Made by a program: the position numbers and the translations under genes. DNA of 64,000 nucleotides from the NCBI GenBank assembly GCA_947460975.1, contig CANHGO010000006.1, positions 1-64,000 on the forward strand, given 5' to 3'. This DNA comes from Cytophagaceae bacterium (GTDB lineage Bacteria; Bacteroidota; Bacteroidia; Cytophagales; Spirosomataceae). Shown in pieces: positions 10,501-18,626 of this stretch (position 1 is the first letter of the stretch; each line of letters opens with the position of its first letter). The notes beneath the pieces were generated by a model. The model worked only from the letters and a program-made list of their open reading frames with translations, was not told the origin of the DNA and made no database searches.

Positions 10501-10640
10501 GGCTGGCCATCAGATCCCTTCACTTTCCCTGTAGCTGCTTGCTGCTGTGCCATCAAGGACGTGGACAGAATTAGAAATAGTCCGAGGAATACTCCCCCAA
10601 TCTGACTTCCAATTCGATAAACAATAGAATTGTTTTTCAT
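7533..10640 (-). CDS. SusC/RagA family TonB-dependent outer-membrane transporter
   Basis: The 1035-residue protein has a signal peptide (to about residue 31), then a CarboxypepD_reg-like domain (about 35-115; GKVKGSDGQPVIGASVSVVGT). A TonB-box-like VMGYGSQSKKEITGAV segment near 116, a plug domain (GTGMNIRIRGQLSV, DPLYVVDGFPI) and a 22-strand barrel ending in FTLGANFNF follow. The length is normal for SusC. It imports oligosaccharides with the SusD partner 34 bases downstream, energised by TonB/ExbBD. It is transcribed away from the M24 peptidase gene across a 237-base intergenic region holding two inverted repeats that could control it. No adjacent anti-sigma factor or hybrid two-component regulator is visible. 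Confidence 0.95.
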   Translation of the reverse strand: MKNNSIVYRIGSQIGGVFLGLFLILSTSLMAQQQAATGKVKGSDGQPVIGASVSVVGTSRGASTDGDGNFKINVSRNETLRISSVGYNSADVVYTGQKSIDVTLTVDNKTLNEIVVMGYGSQSKKEITGAVQTISYKDLKDLPVTQIGQKLQGQLAGVQINQTTGKPGTGMNIRIRGQLSVSAGSDPLYVVDGFPITGAIGAMNPDEIEDISVLKDASSTSLYGSRAANGVVLITTKKGKGAGVNVSFNVFTGTQNVPMKGRLDMMNAEEFAQFKKESYEDAKQPVPVEFQNPSQYKDKDNDWYGALINKDAPISSYNLSISSNKEKSRTSLVAGVLQQKGVVRNTDYQRYSLRMNSEYDISDKVTIGFNVAPQMVYDNTPRTDGDRGTGILFNALHTWPIMPIYEADGKTLTKFNRFPASTGNIFAYANWVRSADELINETTTTNLLSNAFVEFEPVKGLKFKSSMNGEILRTKFFFFNPSNATSAINTPIPTTAASIRENFENLSWLNENTVTYNKTLWDDHKFELLGGYTNQYFRQESTRIQADTYADDRLPTIQGAINIARGGTNSGVQEWALTSYLARLNYNYKGKYLFNAAIRSDGSSRFGANNRWGTFPSVGAGWVVSDEAFMSDIPAVSFMKLRGSWGVIGNNNLGNYTSYALINNTVNGVFGNTVSTGASVSSLANPNLGWETTTQLDLGLDLNLFNNRVNFAYDYYTKNTTNLLFAVQIAQESGFGNFNDNIGEIKFWGHEFSLNTTNTTGKVKWTTNANISFNRNVVVALAPGIDRVYGSFHITKVGQPFGQFYGVMADGVYKNAADLAASPKVPGRSTVGSIKLKDANGNGVIDFGGNSDDRVIMGNPFPDFVYGITNNVTYGDWDFNIIGSGSYGNQLLVRHIYSTANLDGVFNMVDGAKYRFRSEANPGMGMYGTTVGGGNVTGIERDWINSRFVADASYFTIRNVTLGYTFSKPTKVYKSVRVYASCQQAYVFTNYWGGPNPETSAQSNGQGDGGNLSPGVDLSNYPVPRTFTLGANFNF

Positions 10641-10684
10641 AAAAAATAGTTTAGGTTAAATAAAATAAATAAAATAAGTTTAGA

Positions 10685-10732
10685 GGTGTTAAATCAAGAA
10701 TATACTCTTTTCAACACAACAAGTTTAACACC
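10685..10732. repeat. Inverted repeat 1 in the susC leader region
   Basis: GGTGTTAAA at 10685-10693 and its exact complement TTTAACACC at 10724-10732 are separated by 30 bases. It lies 45-92 bases upstream of the susC start. It may be a long-loop RNA stem in the susC leader or a two-half-site operator; the sequence does not decide between them. Confidence 0.6.
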
Positions 10733-10740
10733 CTTTATCT

Positions 10741-10776
10741 ATTTAACTATCCTTATAGGCATTAGGATAGTTAAAT
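10741..10776. repeat. Inverted repeat 2, perfect 13-bp arms, between susC and the M24 peptidase gene
   Basis: ATTTAACTATCCT at 10741-10753 is matched exactly by AGGATAGTTAAAT at 10764-10776 with a 10-base spacer. It sits between two divergent genes, where no terminator is needed, so an operator or leader hairpin is more likely. T-rich sequence after the right arm leaves a terminator for a short plus-strand RNA possible. Confidence 0.7.
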
Positions 10777-10877
10777 TATTTATGGTTTTATTTAAATAAA
10801 AATTTTGCGTGTCTTTTTATTTCCAAAGTGACAAATCGAATATACTTGGTATATTTATATTAAATAATTTTTAAAAT

Positions 10878-12125
10878 ATGCAGTCAACTCGAAGATCCTT
10901 TTTGCAAATTTCTAGTTTGGGGCTAATTAGTGTCCCCAAGATTAATTCTAGCAATATTTTTTCATCTAAAAATATAAAAGGTATTTCAGAGGCACCTTTC
11001 ATTCAAAATGAAGAACGTATAGCCCGTATTAAAAAAGCACAAAAACTATTAAATCAAAATAAGATGATTGCGCTGGTGTTAGACGCAGGCACCAACATGG
11101 AATATTTTTCTGGAATTCGTTGGAATCCTTCCGAAAGGTCTATGTTGGCCGTCATTCCGGCTACCGGAGAAATCAATTATATATGCCCATCTTTTGAGGA
11201 AGATCGATTTCTTGAGGTTAAAAAAATAGGTTCAACAGTTCATACCTGGGAGGAACACGAAAATCCATTTGAGTTAGTTATTCAAGTGCTTAAAAAGGCA
11301 GGTTTCAAACAAGGGAATATTGCCATTGAAGAACAAACGCGATTCTTTATTTCAGATGGAATCAAAAAAGCGGGCAAAGGATTTAAATTAGTCAGCGGGG
11401 ATCCGATTACAATTCCTTGCCGACTCATTAAATCGAAAAATGAAATAGCCCTGATGCAGAAAGCCAATGACATCACGGCTATTGCTATTCAATACGGCTT
11501 AACATTTTTATCTGAAGGGATCAATCCGGCCTCTATTTCACAGAAAATTGCCGCCAAACACGTTGAATTAGGAGGGCAACACCGTTTTGCTTCCGTGACT
11601 TTTGGGGTAGCTAGCTCTTTTCCTCACGGCAGTTCTCAAAAACAAATACTTAAAAAAGGAGATATAGTGATGCTCGATTGCGGTTGCAGTGTAGGAGGTT
11701 ACGAATCCGATATTACAAGAACAATTGTTTTTGGTCCCGCATCCGAAAAGCAAATTAAAATTTGGGAACTCGAAAAAAGAGCACAAGCCGCGGGATTTGC
11801 CGCTGCAAAACTGGGTGATCCCTGTGAAAATGTAGATTTCGCCGCTCGTAAAGTCATCATCAATGCAGGCTTTGGCCCAGGATATAAATTGCCGGGACTA
11901 CCGCATCGAACTGGGCACGGAATAGGAATGAACGGTCACGAATGGGGAAATATGGTTAAGGGCAACCAATTAAAACTCCAAGTGGGGATGTGTTTTAGTA
12001 TTGAACCGACCATCGCCATCCCGAATGAATTTGGAGTGCGCCTTGAGGATTGTGTATATATGACTGAAAATGGACCTAAATGGTTTTCAAACCCAAGTCC
12101 TTCCATCGACCAACCATTTATTTAA
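10878..12125 (+). CDS. M24 family metallopeptidase (Xaa-Pro aminopeptidase-like), probably Tat-exported
   Basis: The 415-residue protein starts with a twin-arginine-like signal (STRRSFLQ at residues 3-10). A creatinase N-domain (about 45-180) and a pita-bread peptidase domain (about 190-400) follow. The five metal ligands are all visible: D267, D278, H347 (in TGHGIG), E376 and E390, so it should be an active di-metal enzyme cleaving dipeptides or N-terminal Xaa-Pro bonds in the periplasm. It stands alone: divergent from susC, and its TAA directly abuts the stop codon of the convergent ABC gene with no spacer. Confidence 0.9.
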   Translation: MQSTRRSFLQISSLGLISVPKINSSNIFSSKNIKGISEAPFIQNEERIARIKKAQKLLNQNKMIALVLDAGTNMEYFSGIRWNPSERSMLAVIPATGEINYICPSFEEDRFLEVKKIGSTVHTWEEHENPFELVIQVLKKAGFKQGNIAIEEQTRFFISDGIKKAGKGFKLVSGDPITIPCRLIKSKNEIALMQKANDITAIAIQYGLTFLSEGINPASISQKIAAKHVELGGQHRFASVTFGVASSFPHGSSQKQILKKGDIVMLDCGCSVGGYESDITRTIVFGPASEKQIKIWELEKRAQAAGFAAAKLGDPCENVDFAARKVIINAGFGPGYKLPGLPHRTGHGIGMNGHEWGNMVKGNQLKLQVGMCFSIEPTIAIPNEFGVRLEDCVYMTENGPKWFSNPSPSIDQPFI

Positions 12126-13547
12126 TTACCCTAATTTCAAATGTTGGTTGACACAGGACGGAATATCACTCGCATAATGAGACACATAAATAAGTGCGGT
12201 TTGACTATTAGAACAGATATAGTCTAAAATTTCTTTGACTCGCTGAATTTGTTCCTCATCCAATCCTTGGCATGGCTCATCCAAAATCAACAAAGGAGGA
12301 TTCTTGACCAGCGCCCTAGCTAATAAAACCATTCGCTGCTCGCCCGTTGAAATTTGTTGAAACATTCGATCTGCCAAATGAGAGATTCCAAAAACACCTA
12401 AGCACAAATCAATCCGCTGATGTTGGTCTTCCGAAATTTTCTTGTATACCCCCAAAGTATCGAATAATCCCGATCCTACGACATTAAAAACATTTGCTGG
12501 CTCCCTAAAATAAACATGGAGCTCAGGGCTTACATACCCGATCCGTTTTTTTATATCCCAGATACTCTCCCCAGTCCCTCGCTTTCGGTCAAATAAAATA
12601 ATGTCCTGTGAATAGGCTTGAGGATTATCTGCCGTTATCAAACTTAATAAAGTTGATTTACCCGCACCATTGGGACCCGAAAGGGCCCAACGATCACCCG
12701 ATCTGACTTTCCAAGTTATGTCGGACAAAATTACTTTTTCCCCATATTGAATGGTCACATTCCGTAGGTGTACAGCCTGTTGGAATGATTCAAAAACCTG
12801 GGCCGATGTGATCAAATCATCCATCTTCGACCGATCAAAAGTTAACTGACCAACCTTGCGTGCCGATTCATACTTTGAAACTTCACCATCCCAGGTAGCA
12901 CGACCATTATCTAAATAAATAACGCGATTGACACATGCAGGCAAAGCTGCAGGAGAGTTAATCAAAATAAATTGAATGGAATTTTCCCGAAGCTTCTCCA
13001 AACAATTAGCTAATATCTCCCTCCCCTCCACATCAAGACCTAAAAAAGGATTATCCAAAATAAGCCAATCAGGATCCCTTAGGACTGATTTAACTAATTG
13101 CAAACGCTTATTTTCACCGTTGGAAAGGGTGACTAAGGGCTTATCACGTAGGTGATCCAGCATAAAAAAGCCCAACCAATATGCTAATGGCACTTCATCT
13201 TCTTGGGACAATTCCTCCCGAATCGTATAAGCATCCCCAGCATCCGCTGAATTAAAGCGCTGCTGGAGATAAAAATCCTGCATATTGCTCCGATTTTTAA
13301 AATGATGCTGCTGCTCAACCAGTAAAATGCTAGGATGTACTCGGGTGGTTCTTGATTTGAAATAAACAGTTCCTGTTCTAAATAATCGACCGGATAAGGC
13401 TTTGGCTAAGGTCGTTTTTCCGGAACCGACAGGCCCTACAATAGCCAAACAATCATCCTCATTAAGTGTAAAACTTATATCAGACAAGACTTTAGCACCT
13501 CCATAGGAAGCACTTAAGCCCTCAATGACAGCTATAGGTTCCCCCAT
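12126..13547 (-). CDS. Tandem-ABC ATPase, ModF/PhrA-like
   Basis: The 473-residue protein has two ABC modules and no membrane segment. Module 1 has Walker A GPVGSGKTT at 38-46 and a degenerate signature (LSNGENKRLQLV). Module 2 has Walker A GPNGAGKST near 290, the DIKKRIGYVSPELH segment, signature STGEQRMVLLARAL and Walker B LLILDEPCQGLD. The ModF/PhrA family has exactly this build; its role (linked to molybdate genes or photorepair in Escherichia coli) is poorly defined. Its ATG overlaps the acs stop by one base (TAATG), so it is translationally coupled to acs, although no functional link to acetate is known. Confidence 0.8.
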   Translation of the reverse strand: MGEPIAVIEGLSASYGGAKVLSDISFTLNEDDCLAIVGPVGSGKTTLAKALSGRLFRTGTVYFKSRTTRVHPSILLVEQQHHFKNRSNMQDFYLQQRFNSADAGDAYTIREELSQEDEVPLAYWLGFFMLDHLRDKPLVTLSNGENKRLQLVKSVLRDPDWLILDNPFLGLDVEGREILANCLEKLRENSIQFILINSPAALPACVNRVIYLDNGRATWDGEVSKYESARKVGQLTFDRSKMDDLITSAQVFESFQQAVHLRNVTIQYGEKVILSDITWKVRSGDRWALSGPNGAGKSTLLSLITADNPQAYSQDIILFDRKRGTGESIWDIKKRIGYVSPELHVYFREPANVFNVVGSGLFDTLGVYKKISEDQHQRIDLCLGVFGISHLADRMFQQISTGEQRMVLLARALVKNPPLLILDEPCQGLDEEQIQRVKEILDYICSNSQTALIYVSHYASDIPSCVNQHLKLG

Positions 13548-15460
13548 TAAATTCGTTCGTCTTTGATTTTTTCTACCACCGCAGGATCCAATAAAGTTGA
13601 CGTATCCCCTAAATTTGACACATCCCCTTCGGCTATTTTCCGCAAAATTCGACGCATAATTTTGCCCGATCTCGTTTTGGGTAAGCCGCTCACAATCTGT
13701 ATTTTATCTGGTCTAGCAATGGCACCAATCACTTTGGTCACCGTAGCTGAAATATCTTTTTTGATTTGTTCCGGATCATGGCTTGAATTTTCCATAATCA
13801 CATAGGCATAAATTCCTTGCCCCTTGATATCATGTGGGTAACCAACTACAGCAGACTCGATGACACCGGAGTGCATATTAATGGCATTTTCAACCTCAGC
13901 GGTTCCAATGCGGTGACCTGAAATATTCATCACATCATCCACTCGGCCGGTAATCCGATAATACCCATCCTCATCTCGCAAACAACCATCGCCTGTGAAA
14001 TATAAATTTTTATAAGTGGCAAAATAAGTAGTCCGACATCTATCATGATCGCCATACGTAGTTCGAATCATGCCTGGCCATGGGAATTTAATGCACAAAT
14101 TACCTGAAACACCATTTCCAATGACCTCTTCCCCCTTTTCATCCACCAAAATAGGCTGAATACCAGGCAAAGGTAAGGTGGCAAAACAAGGTTTAGTTGG
14201 CGTTATATTAGCCAATGGAGAAATCATGATTCCACCCGTTTCCGTCTGCCACCAAGTATCGACGATGGGACAATTTCCCTTGCCAATATGCGCATGATAC
14301 CAATTCCAAGCTTCCTCGTTGATCGGCTCACCCACAGATCCCAAGACCTGCAAAGAACTTAAATCCTTATTTTTGACAAAATCAAGCCCAAATGCCATCA
14401 ATGACCGAATAGCCGTAGGTGCCGTATACAGTATATTTACTTTGAATTTCTCCACAATATCCCAAAAACGACCCGCATCTGGGAAGGTAGGAATGCCCTC
14501 AAACATTACGCTCGTCGCACCAGAAGCTAATGGCCCATAAACAATGTAGGTATGGCCTGTAATCCAACCGATATCTGCGGTGCAAAAATAGATTTGTCCT
14601 TTTTTGTATTGAAATATATTCTGAAAAGTATAGGTCGCAAAAACCATATAGCCCCCGCACGTATGAACAACTCCTTTAGGTTTGCCCGTAGATCCTGATG
14701 TATATAAAATGAATAGTGGGTCTTCGGAGTCCATGGGTTCAGCTGCAAAATCCGTTAATCCTAAAGATTCCATGCGCGACATCTCTTGATCATAAAAAAC
14801 ATCCCGCCCCTTTTCCATCGAAATGGCTGATTTAGAGCGCTCAACAACGATCACTCGTTCCACCGATGGACATGAGATTAAGGCCTCATCCATGATATTT
14901 TTTAAACAAATTTCTTTGTTACCACGGAAAGAACCATCCGCTGTGACGACAATATTGCATTGAGCATCTTGAATACGATCCGAAATAGATTGGGCAGAAA
15001 AACCCCCAAAAACAACTGAATGAATGGCACCAATTCGGGCACAAGCCAAAACGGCTATTTCCAATTCAGGAATCATAGGCATATAAAGGCATATTCGATC
15101 GCCTTTCTTTGCTCCATTTTGTTTTAGCACATTGGAAAACGTACACACTTGTTGGTGCAATTCGCGATATGATATATTTTTGGATGGCTCATTCGGGTCA
15201 TTTGACTCCCAAATAATCGCAATGTCATCTCCGTTATTTTCTAAATGTCTATCTAAACAATTCTCCGTGATATTTAATTTTGCCCCTCCAAACCATTCCA
15301 TTTTGGGCTCTGAAAAATTCCAATCCAACACACGATCCCACTTCTTTTTCCACGTAAAATGCTCGGCTATGTTCGCCCAAAAAACTTCAGGGTTATCGAC
15401 GCTTAATTGGTACGCTTGTTGGTACTCTTCAAAAGATTTTACTTGTAAATTCATTGTCAA
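13547..15460 (-). CDS. acs: Acetyl-coenzyme A synthetase (AMP-forming)
   Basis: The 637-residue enzyme activates acetate to acetyl-CoA through acetyl-AMP. Motifs in order: the ACAS N-domain (WFGGAKLNITENCLDRHLE), the P-loop-like YTSGSTGKPKGVVHT, the adenine motif DTWWQTETGG, YFTGDGCLRDEDGYYRITGRVDD at the domain hinge, and the C-terminal KTRSGKIMRRILRK with the lysine that is acetylated in regulated Acs. Full length for the family. It follows the small membrane gene by 6 bases and the MFS gene before it, which makes an acetate or short-acid uptake-and-activation operon likely. It is coupled to the ABC gene downstream. Confidence 0.95.
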   Translation of the reverse strand: MTMNLQVKSFEEYQQAYQLSVDNPEVFWANIAEHFTWKKKWDRVLDWNFSEPKMEWFGGAKLNITENCLDRHLENNGDDIAIIWESNDPNEPSKNISYRELHQQVCTFSNVLKQNGAKKGDRICLYMPMIPELEIAVLACARIGAIHSVVFGGFSAQSISDRIQDAQCNIVVTADGSFRGNKEICLKNIMDEALISCPSVERVIVVERSKSAISMEKGRDVFYDQEMSRMESLGLTDFAAEPMDSEDPLFILYTSGSTGKPKGVVHTCGGYMVFATYTFQNIFQYKKGQIYFCTADIGWITGHTYIVYGPLASGATSVMFEGIPTFPDAGRFWDIVEKFKVNILYTAPTAIRSLMAFGLDFVKNKDLSSLQVLGSVGEPINEEAWNWYHAHIGKGNCPIVDTWWQTETGGIMISPLANITPTKPCFATLPLPGIQPILVDEKGEEVIGNGVSGNLCIKFPWPGMIRTTYGDHDRCRTTYFATYKNLYFTGDGCLRDEDGYYRITGRVDDVMNISGHRIGTAEVENAINMHSGVIESAVVGYPHDIKGQGIYAYVIMENSSHDPEQIKKDISATVTKVIGAIARPDKIQIVSGLPKTRSGKIMRRILRKIAEGDVSNLGDTSTLLDPAVVEKIKDERI

Positions 15461-15466
15461 GGCTAT

Positions 15467-15691
15467 TTAATCAACTCTTTTATACTCATTCTGTAGGGCA
15501 TAAACCCCAAAAATACACATGCCTCCGGTCAACAAAGGCGCTAAAATAAACGTATAAATAATGGCAGGGACGATATTGTCCATCCCTCCTTTTTCAAACA
15601 ATTTCAACGATTGTTCAAAGACCAAAAAGTATCCTGCGGCTAAGCCTAGCAAGATCCAAACTATTCCAAAAATCTGTCTTATTGCATTCAT
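15467..15691 (-). CDS. Small two-helix inner-membrane protein (DUF6814-like)
   Basis: The 74-residue protein has two hydrophobic stretches (about 6-26 and 41-64) separated by LKLFEKGGMDN, so it is a two-pass membrane protein. It lies 2 bases after the MFS symporter and 6 bases before acs. I recognise it as the small membrane protein regularly encoded beside MHS-type symporters in Bacteroidota (DUF6814, from memory). It may assist or stabilise the transporter; nothing in its sequence suggests catalysis. Confidence 0.8.
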   Translation of the reverse strand: MNAIRQIFGIVWILLGLAAGYFLVFEQSLKLFEKGGMDNIVPAIIYTFILAPLLTGGMCIFGVYALQNEYKRVD

Positions 15692-15693
15692 GA

Positions 15694-17274
15694 TTAATCG
15701 TTAATTTCTTTATCTTTTCCATTGACATACAAGAGTCCTATCACAAAACAAACTCCGCCGATAATAATGGGATACCATAAACCCTCTAAATAAGGTTTAT
15801 CATAAGGAATTGCCTGGCCAGCTGCAACCGCCACTTCATTGGCCGTGCTAGCCTTGGCAGCTAAATAGGTCGCCACCGCCGGAAGCAATCCTCCAAAAAT
15901 TCCATTTCCAATGTGATAGGGCAAGGACATGGAGGTATACCGAATGGCTGTTGGGAACATCTCAACAAGGAAGGCGGCAATCGGCCCATACACCATGGTC
16001 ACATACAAAACTTGGATAAAGACCAACAAAATTAAAAACCAAAAACTGGATGAACCCACATGAACGATCCTTTTTACTTCAGGCTTTTGGGGATTTTTAC
16101 CTGGAAAAATCGTGGTCAAAGAAGATTCCTCTAAAGTCAATGTGGAACCATCGGTATATGAAAATTCCGTCTTCACTGTTTTCTTTAAATCTACGCTTTT
16201 GGGTATCATAAAATAGTCCGTCTTAATCACCTTTGAACCTGCTACCTCGGTTTTTAGTGACACATCAGCTGTCTCATACATAGCCTGATAAATAGGCCTG
16301 TAGGTACAAATGGCTAATAACATACCGGTCAGCATCACTACTTTACGACCAATCTTATCTGAAAGCCAGCCAAAAAAGATGAAAAATCCAGTGCCTCCCG
16401 CTAAAGAAGCTGCAATGATGTAATTGCTTTGCTCAAATTCTATATTGGCCACTTTTTGAAGAAAAGAAAGGGCATAAAACTGACCTGTGTACCAGACGAC
16501 TCCTTGGCCCATCGTGGCACCAAATAAGGCCAATAACACAAATTTGAAATTCAATTTTTTACCGAAAGATTCCTTCAGCGGATTTGCGACAATTTCACCT
16601 GCAGCTTTCGCCTTCTCAAACATGGGCGATTCGTCCATATTTTTGCGAATAAAATACGATATGCCCACCATGACGATGGATATGAGGAATGGGATGCGCC
16701 AACCAAAATTTGCGAAGGCTTCTGCGCTCATCGATTTTTTGGTAGCCAGAATCACTAATAAAGAAATAAATAAGCCTAAAGAAGCGGTAGTTTGAATCCA
16801 AGCGGTTCGATACCCTCTTTTCCCCGGCTCCGAATGTTCAGCCACATACGTTGCCGCACCTCCATATTCACCCCCTAAGGCCAATCCTTGTAACAATCTC
16901 AAAATTAAAACAAGTAAAGGAGCAATAAAACCGATGGTCTCATAACCAGGAATTAAACCAATGGCAAAAGTCGAAAAGCCCATGATCAACAAAGTAACCA
17001 TAAAGGTATATTTACGGCCAATCAAATCTCCTAAGCGTCCAAAAAACAAAGCACCAAAAGGTCGGACCACAAAACCTGCGGCAAAAGTAGCCAAGGTGGA
17101 TAGAAATGCAGCGGTGGGATTATCGGAAGGAAAAAACTTAGTGGCTATCACGACGGATAAGCTACCAAAAATATAAAAATCGTACCATTCAATGAGGGTT
17201 CCGACGGAAGAGGCGGCGATAACTTTACGAAGTTTTTTCTTGTCGACCTGTTCGGAGGATAAATTTGAATTCAT
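15694..17274 (-). CDS. MFS metabolite:H+ symporter with an ~80-residue inserted loop; likely acetate/monocarboxylate uptake
   Basis: The 526-residue transporter has 12 predicted helices. Both copies of the MFS motif A are seen (GRLGDLIGRK at 79-88, GWLSDKIGRK at 302-311), as is the MHS-family LLQGLALGGEYGGAATYVAEH segment at 127-147. Unusually, residues about 327-407 between TM8 and TM9 form a hydrophilic, beta-rich insertion (KTDYFMIPKS, FSYTDGSTLTLEE). Typical MHS members are about 430-450 residues. The neighbours (small membrane protein, acs) suggest acetate or propionate as substrate. The 5' region up to 17526 is shared with the divergent isomerase gene. Confidence 0.88.
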   Translation of the reverse strand: MNSNLSSEQVDKKKLRKVIAASSVGTLIEWYDFYIFGSLSVVIATKFFPSDNPTAAFLSTLATFAAGFVVRPFGALFFGRLGDLIGRKYTFMVTLLIMGFSTFAIGLIPGYETIGFIAPLLVLILRLLQGLALGGEYGGAATYVAEHSEPGKRGYRTAWIQTTASLGLFISLLVILATKKSMSAEAFANFGWRIPFLISIVMVGISYFIRKNMDESPMFEKAKAAGEIVANPLKESFGKKLNFKFVLLALFGATMGQGVVWYTGQFYALSFLQKVANIEFEQSNYIIAASLAGGTGFFIFFGWLSDKIGRKVVMLTGMLLAICTYRPIYQAMYETADVSLKTEVAGSKVIKTDYFMIPKSVDLKKTVKTEFSYTDGSTLTLEESSLTTIFPGKNPQKPEVKRIVHVGSSSFWFLILLVFIQVLYVTMVYGPIAAFLVEMFPTAIRYTSMSLPYHIGNGIFGGLLPAVATYLAAKASTANEVAVAAGQAIPYDKPYLEGLWYPIIIGGVCFVIGLLYVNGKDKEIND

Positions 17275-17526
17275 ATGCTAGGTTTCTCGTGATTACATCA
17301 CTTGTGAAGACAAATTAAGCATTATTTCATTATTTTTAGAAAAAATTAATCTTAATGATGAAAAAAATGCCCTTGAAACTGGTTGAATTCAAGGCGATTT
17401 AAAATCACCGATTGGTATAACAGGAAATTAAAATTTCGTCGCAAAAATTAACTTAAAGGGTAACTATTCTCAAAAATTATTATATCATTGTGGTACATTA
17501 AAATTTACATTAAAACCTATTTCAAT

Positions 17527-18537
17527 ATGTCAAATCAAAACAATCAATCTCGTCGTCAATTTTTGATCAACGGGTCATTAGCTTCTTTAGGCGTTATATG
17601 GGCTAGTCAGGCTGCCGTTTCAAGCACATTATTTGCAGGAAAACCTAATTCCAAATTTGGAGGTGTTCAAATTGGAGCCATCACGTATTCATTCCGCAGC
17701 ATGCCAGGTAGTGTAGATGATTTAATTAAATACTGCGTAGCATGTAACATTAGTGCAATTGAATTAATGGGAGATGCCGTGGAAGAATATGCGGGCAAAC
17801 CAAAAAGCACGATGGCAAGAGCGGCTTATGTTCCAGGCCAACCACGTCCACAGATGACAGATGAGCAAAGAGCTGCGATGGCAAAATTAAATAAAGATGT
17901 TGCGGATTGGCGCGCTAGTGTATCGATGGATAAGTTTGTTGAAGTAAGAAAAATGTTCAACAAAGCTGGTATATCAATATATGCGTTTAAGCCGAACGCT
18001 TTAGGTCCAAACAATACAGATGGAGAAGTTGAATACGCGTTAAAAGCAGCGAAGGCTTTAGGAGCAAATTCAGTTACCATTGAATTACCTACTGATCCAA
18101 AACAATCTCAGAGATTAGGCGATTTAGCATCCAAGCATAAAGTTTACATTGGATATCATGCACACACGCAAGCGACAGATACCGCATGGGATGTGGCATT
18201 AGCCCAATCACCTTATAATTCCTTGAACTTGGATTGCGGACACTACATTGCTGCAGGTGGTCCAAATACGACAGCTACTTTATTAGCTTTAATCGAAGCA
18301 AAGCATGACCGCATTACCAGCATGCACATTAAAGACCGCAAGAATAAAGAAAATGGAGGTCAAAATGTGGTTTGGGGTCAAGGAAATACGCCATTGAAAG
18401 ATATCTTAGGATTATTAAAATCTAAAAAATATAAATTCCCTGCTTCGATCGAGTTGGAATATGATATTCCTGCTGGTTCGGATGCAGTCCAAGAGACCAA
18501 AAAATGTGTGGAATACGCGAAAGCGATCCTTTCATAA
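17527..18537 (+). CDS. Tat-exported sugar phosphate isomerase/epimerase (TIM barrel, AP-endonuclease-2 fold)
   Basis: I chose the ATG at 17527 rather than the upstream 17488, because MSNQNNQSRRQFLINGS gives a proper twin-arginine signal directly. The 336-residue product has the xylose-isomerase-like TIM barrel: GAITYSF near 53, AIELMGDAVEEY, ALGANSVTIELP, IGYHAHTQ, LNLDCGHYIAAGG, ITSMHIKDRK and SIELEYDIP, with metal ligands expected at the E, D, H and E of these strands. Periplasmic members in Bacteroides hydrate 3-keto-glucal in the 3-keto-glycoside route, so it may work with the DUF1080 protein. A terminator hairpin follows at 18556. Confidence 0.85.
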   Translation: MSNQNNQSRRQFLINGSLASLGVIWASQAAVSSTLFAGKPNSKFGGVQIGAITYSFRSMPGSVDDLIKYCVACNISAIELMGDAVEEYAGKPKSTMARAAYVPGQPRPQMTDEQRAAMAKLNKDVADWRASVSMDKFVEVRKMFNKAGISIYAFKPNALGPNNTDGEVEYALKAAKALGANSVTIELPTDPKQSQRLGDLASKHKVYIGYHAHTQATDTAWDVALAQSPYNSLNLDCGHYIAAGGPNTTATLLALIEAKHDRITSMHIKDRKNKENGGQNVVWGQGNTPLKDILGLLKSKKYKFPASIELEYDIPAGSDAVQETKKCVEYAKAILS

Positions 18538-18555
18538 ATTAATAATCTACCTATG

Positions 18556-18600
18556 AATCGCGTTGTTAATCTACCATCTTGATTAGCAACGCGATTTTAT
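18556..18600 (+). terminator. Terminator after the TIM-barrel isomerase gene
   Basis: The 16-base arms AATCGCGTTGTTAATC (18556-18571) and GATTAGCAACGCGATT (18581-18596) pair with a single G-U wobble and a 9-base loop, followed by TTAT. The T-tract is short, so termination may be incomplete before the esterase gene. Confidence 0.75.
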
Positions 18601-18626
18601 ATAAGCCAAAAAACAAAAATTAAACC

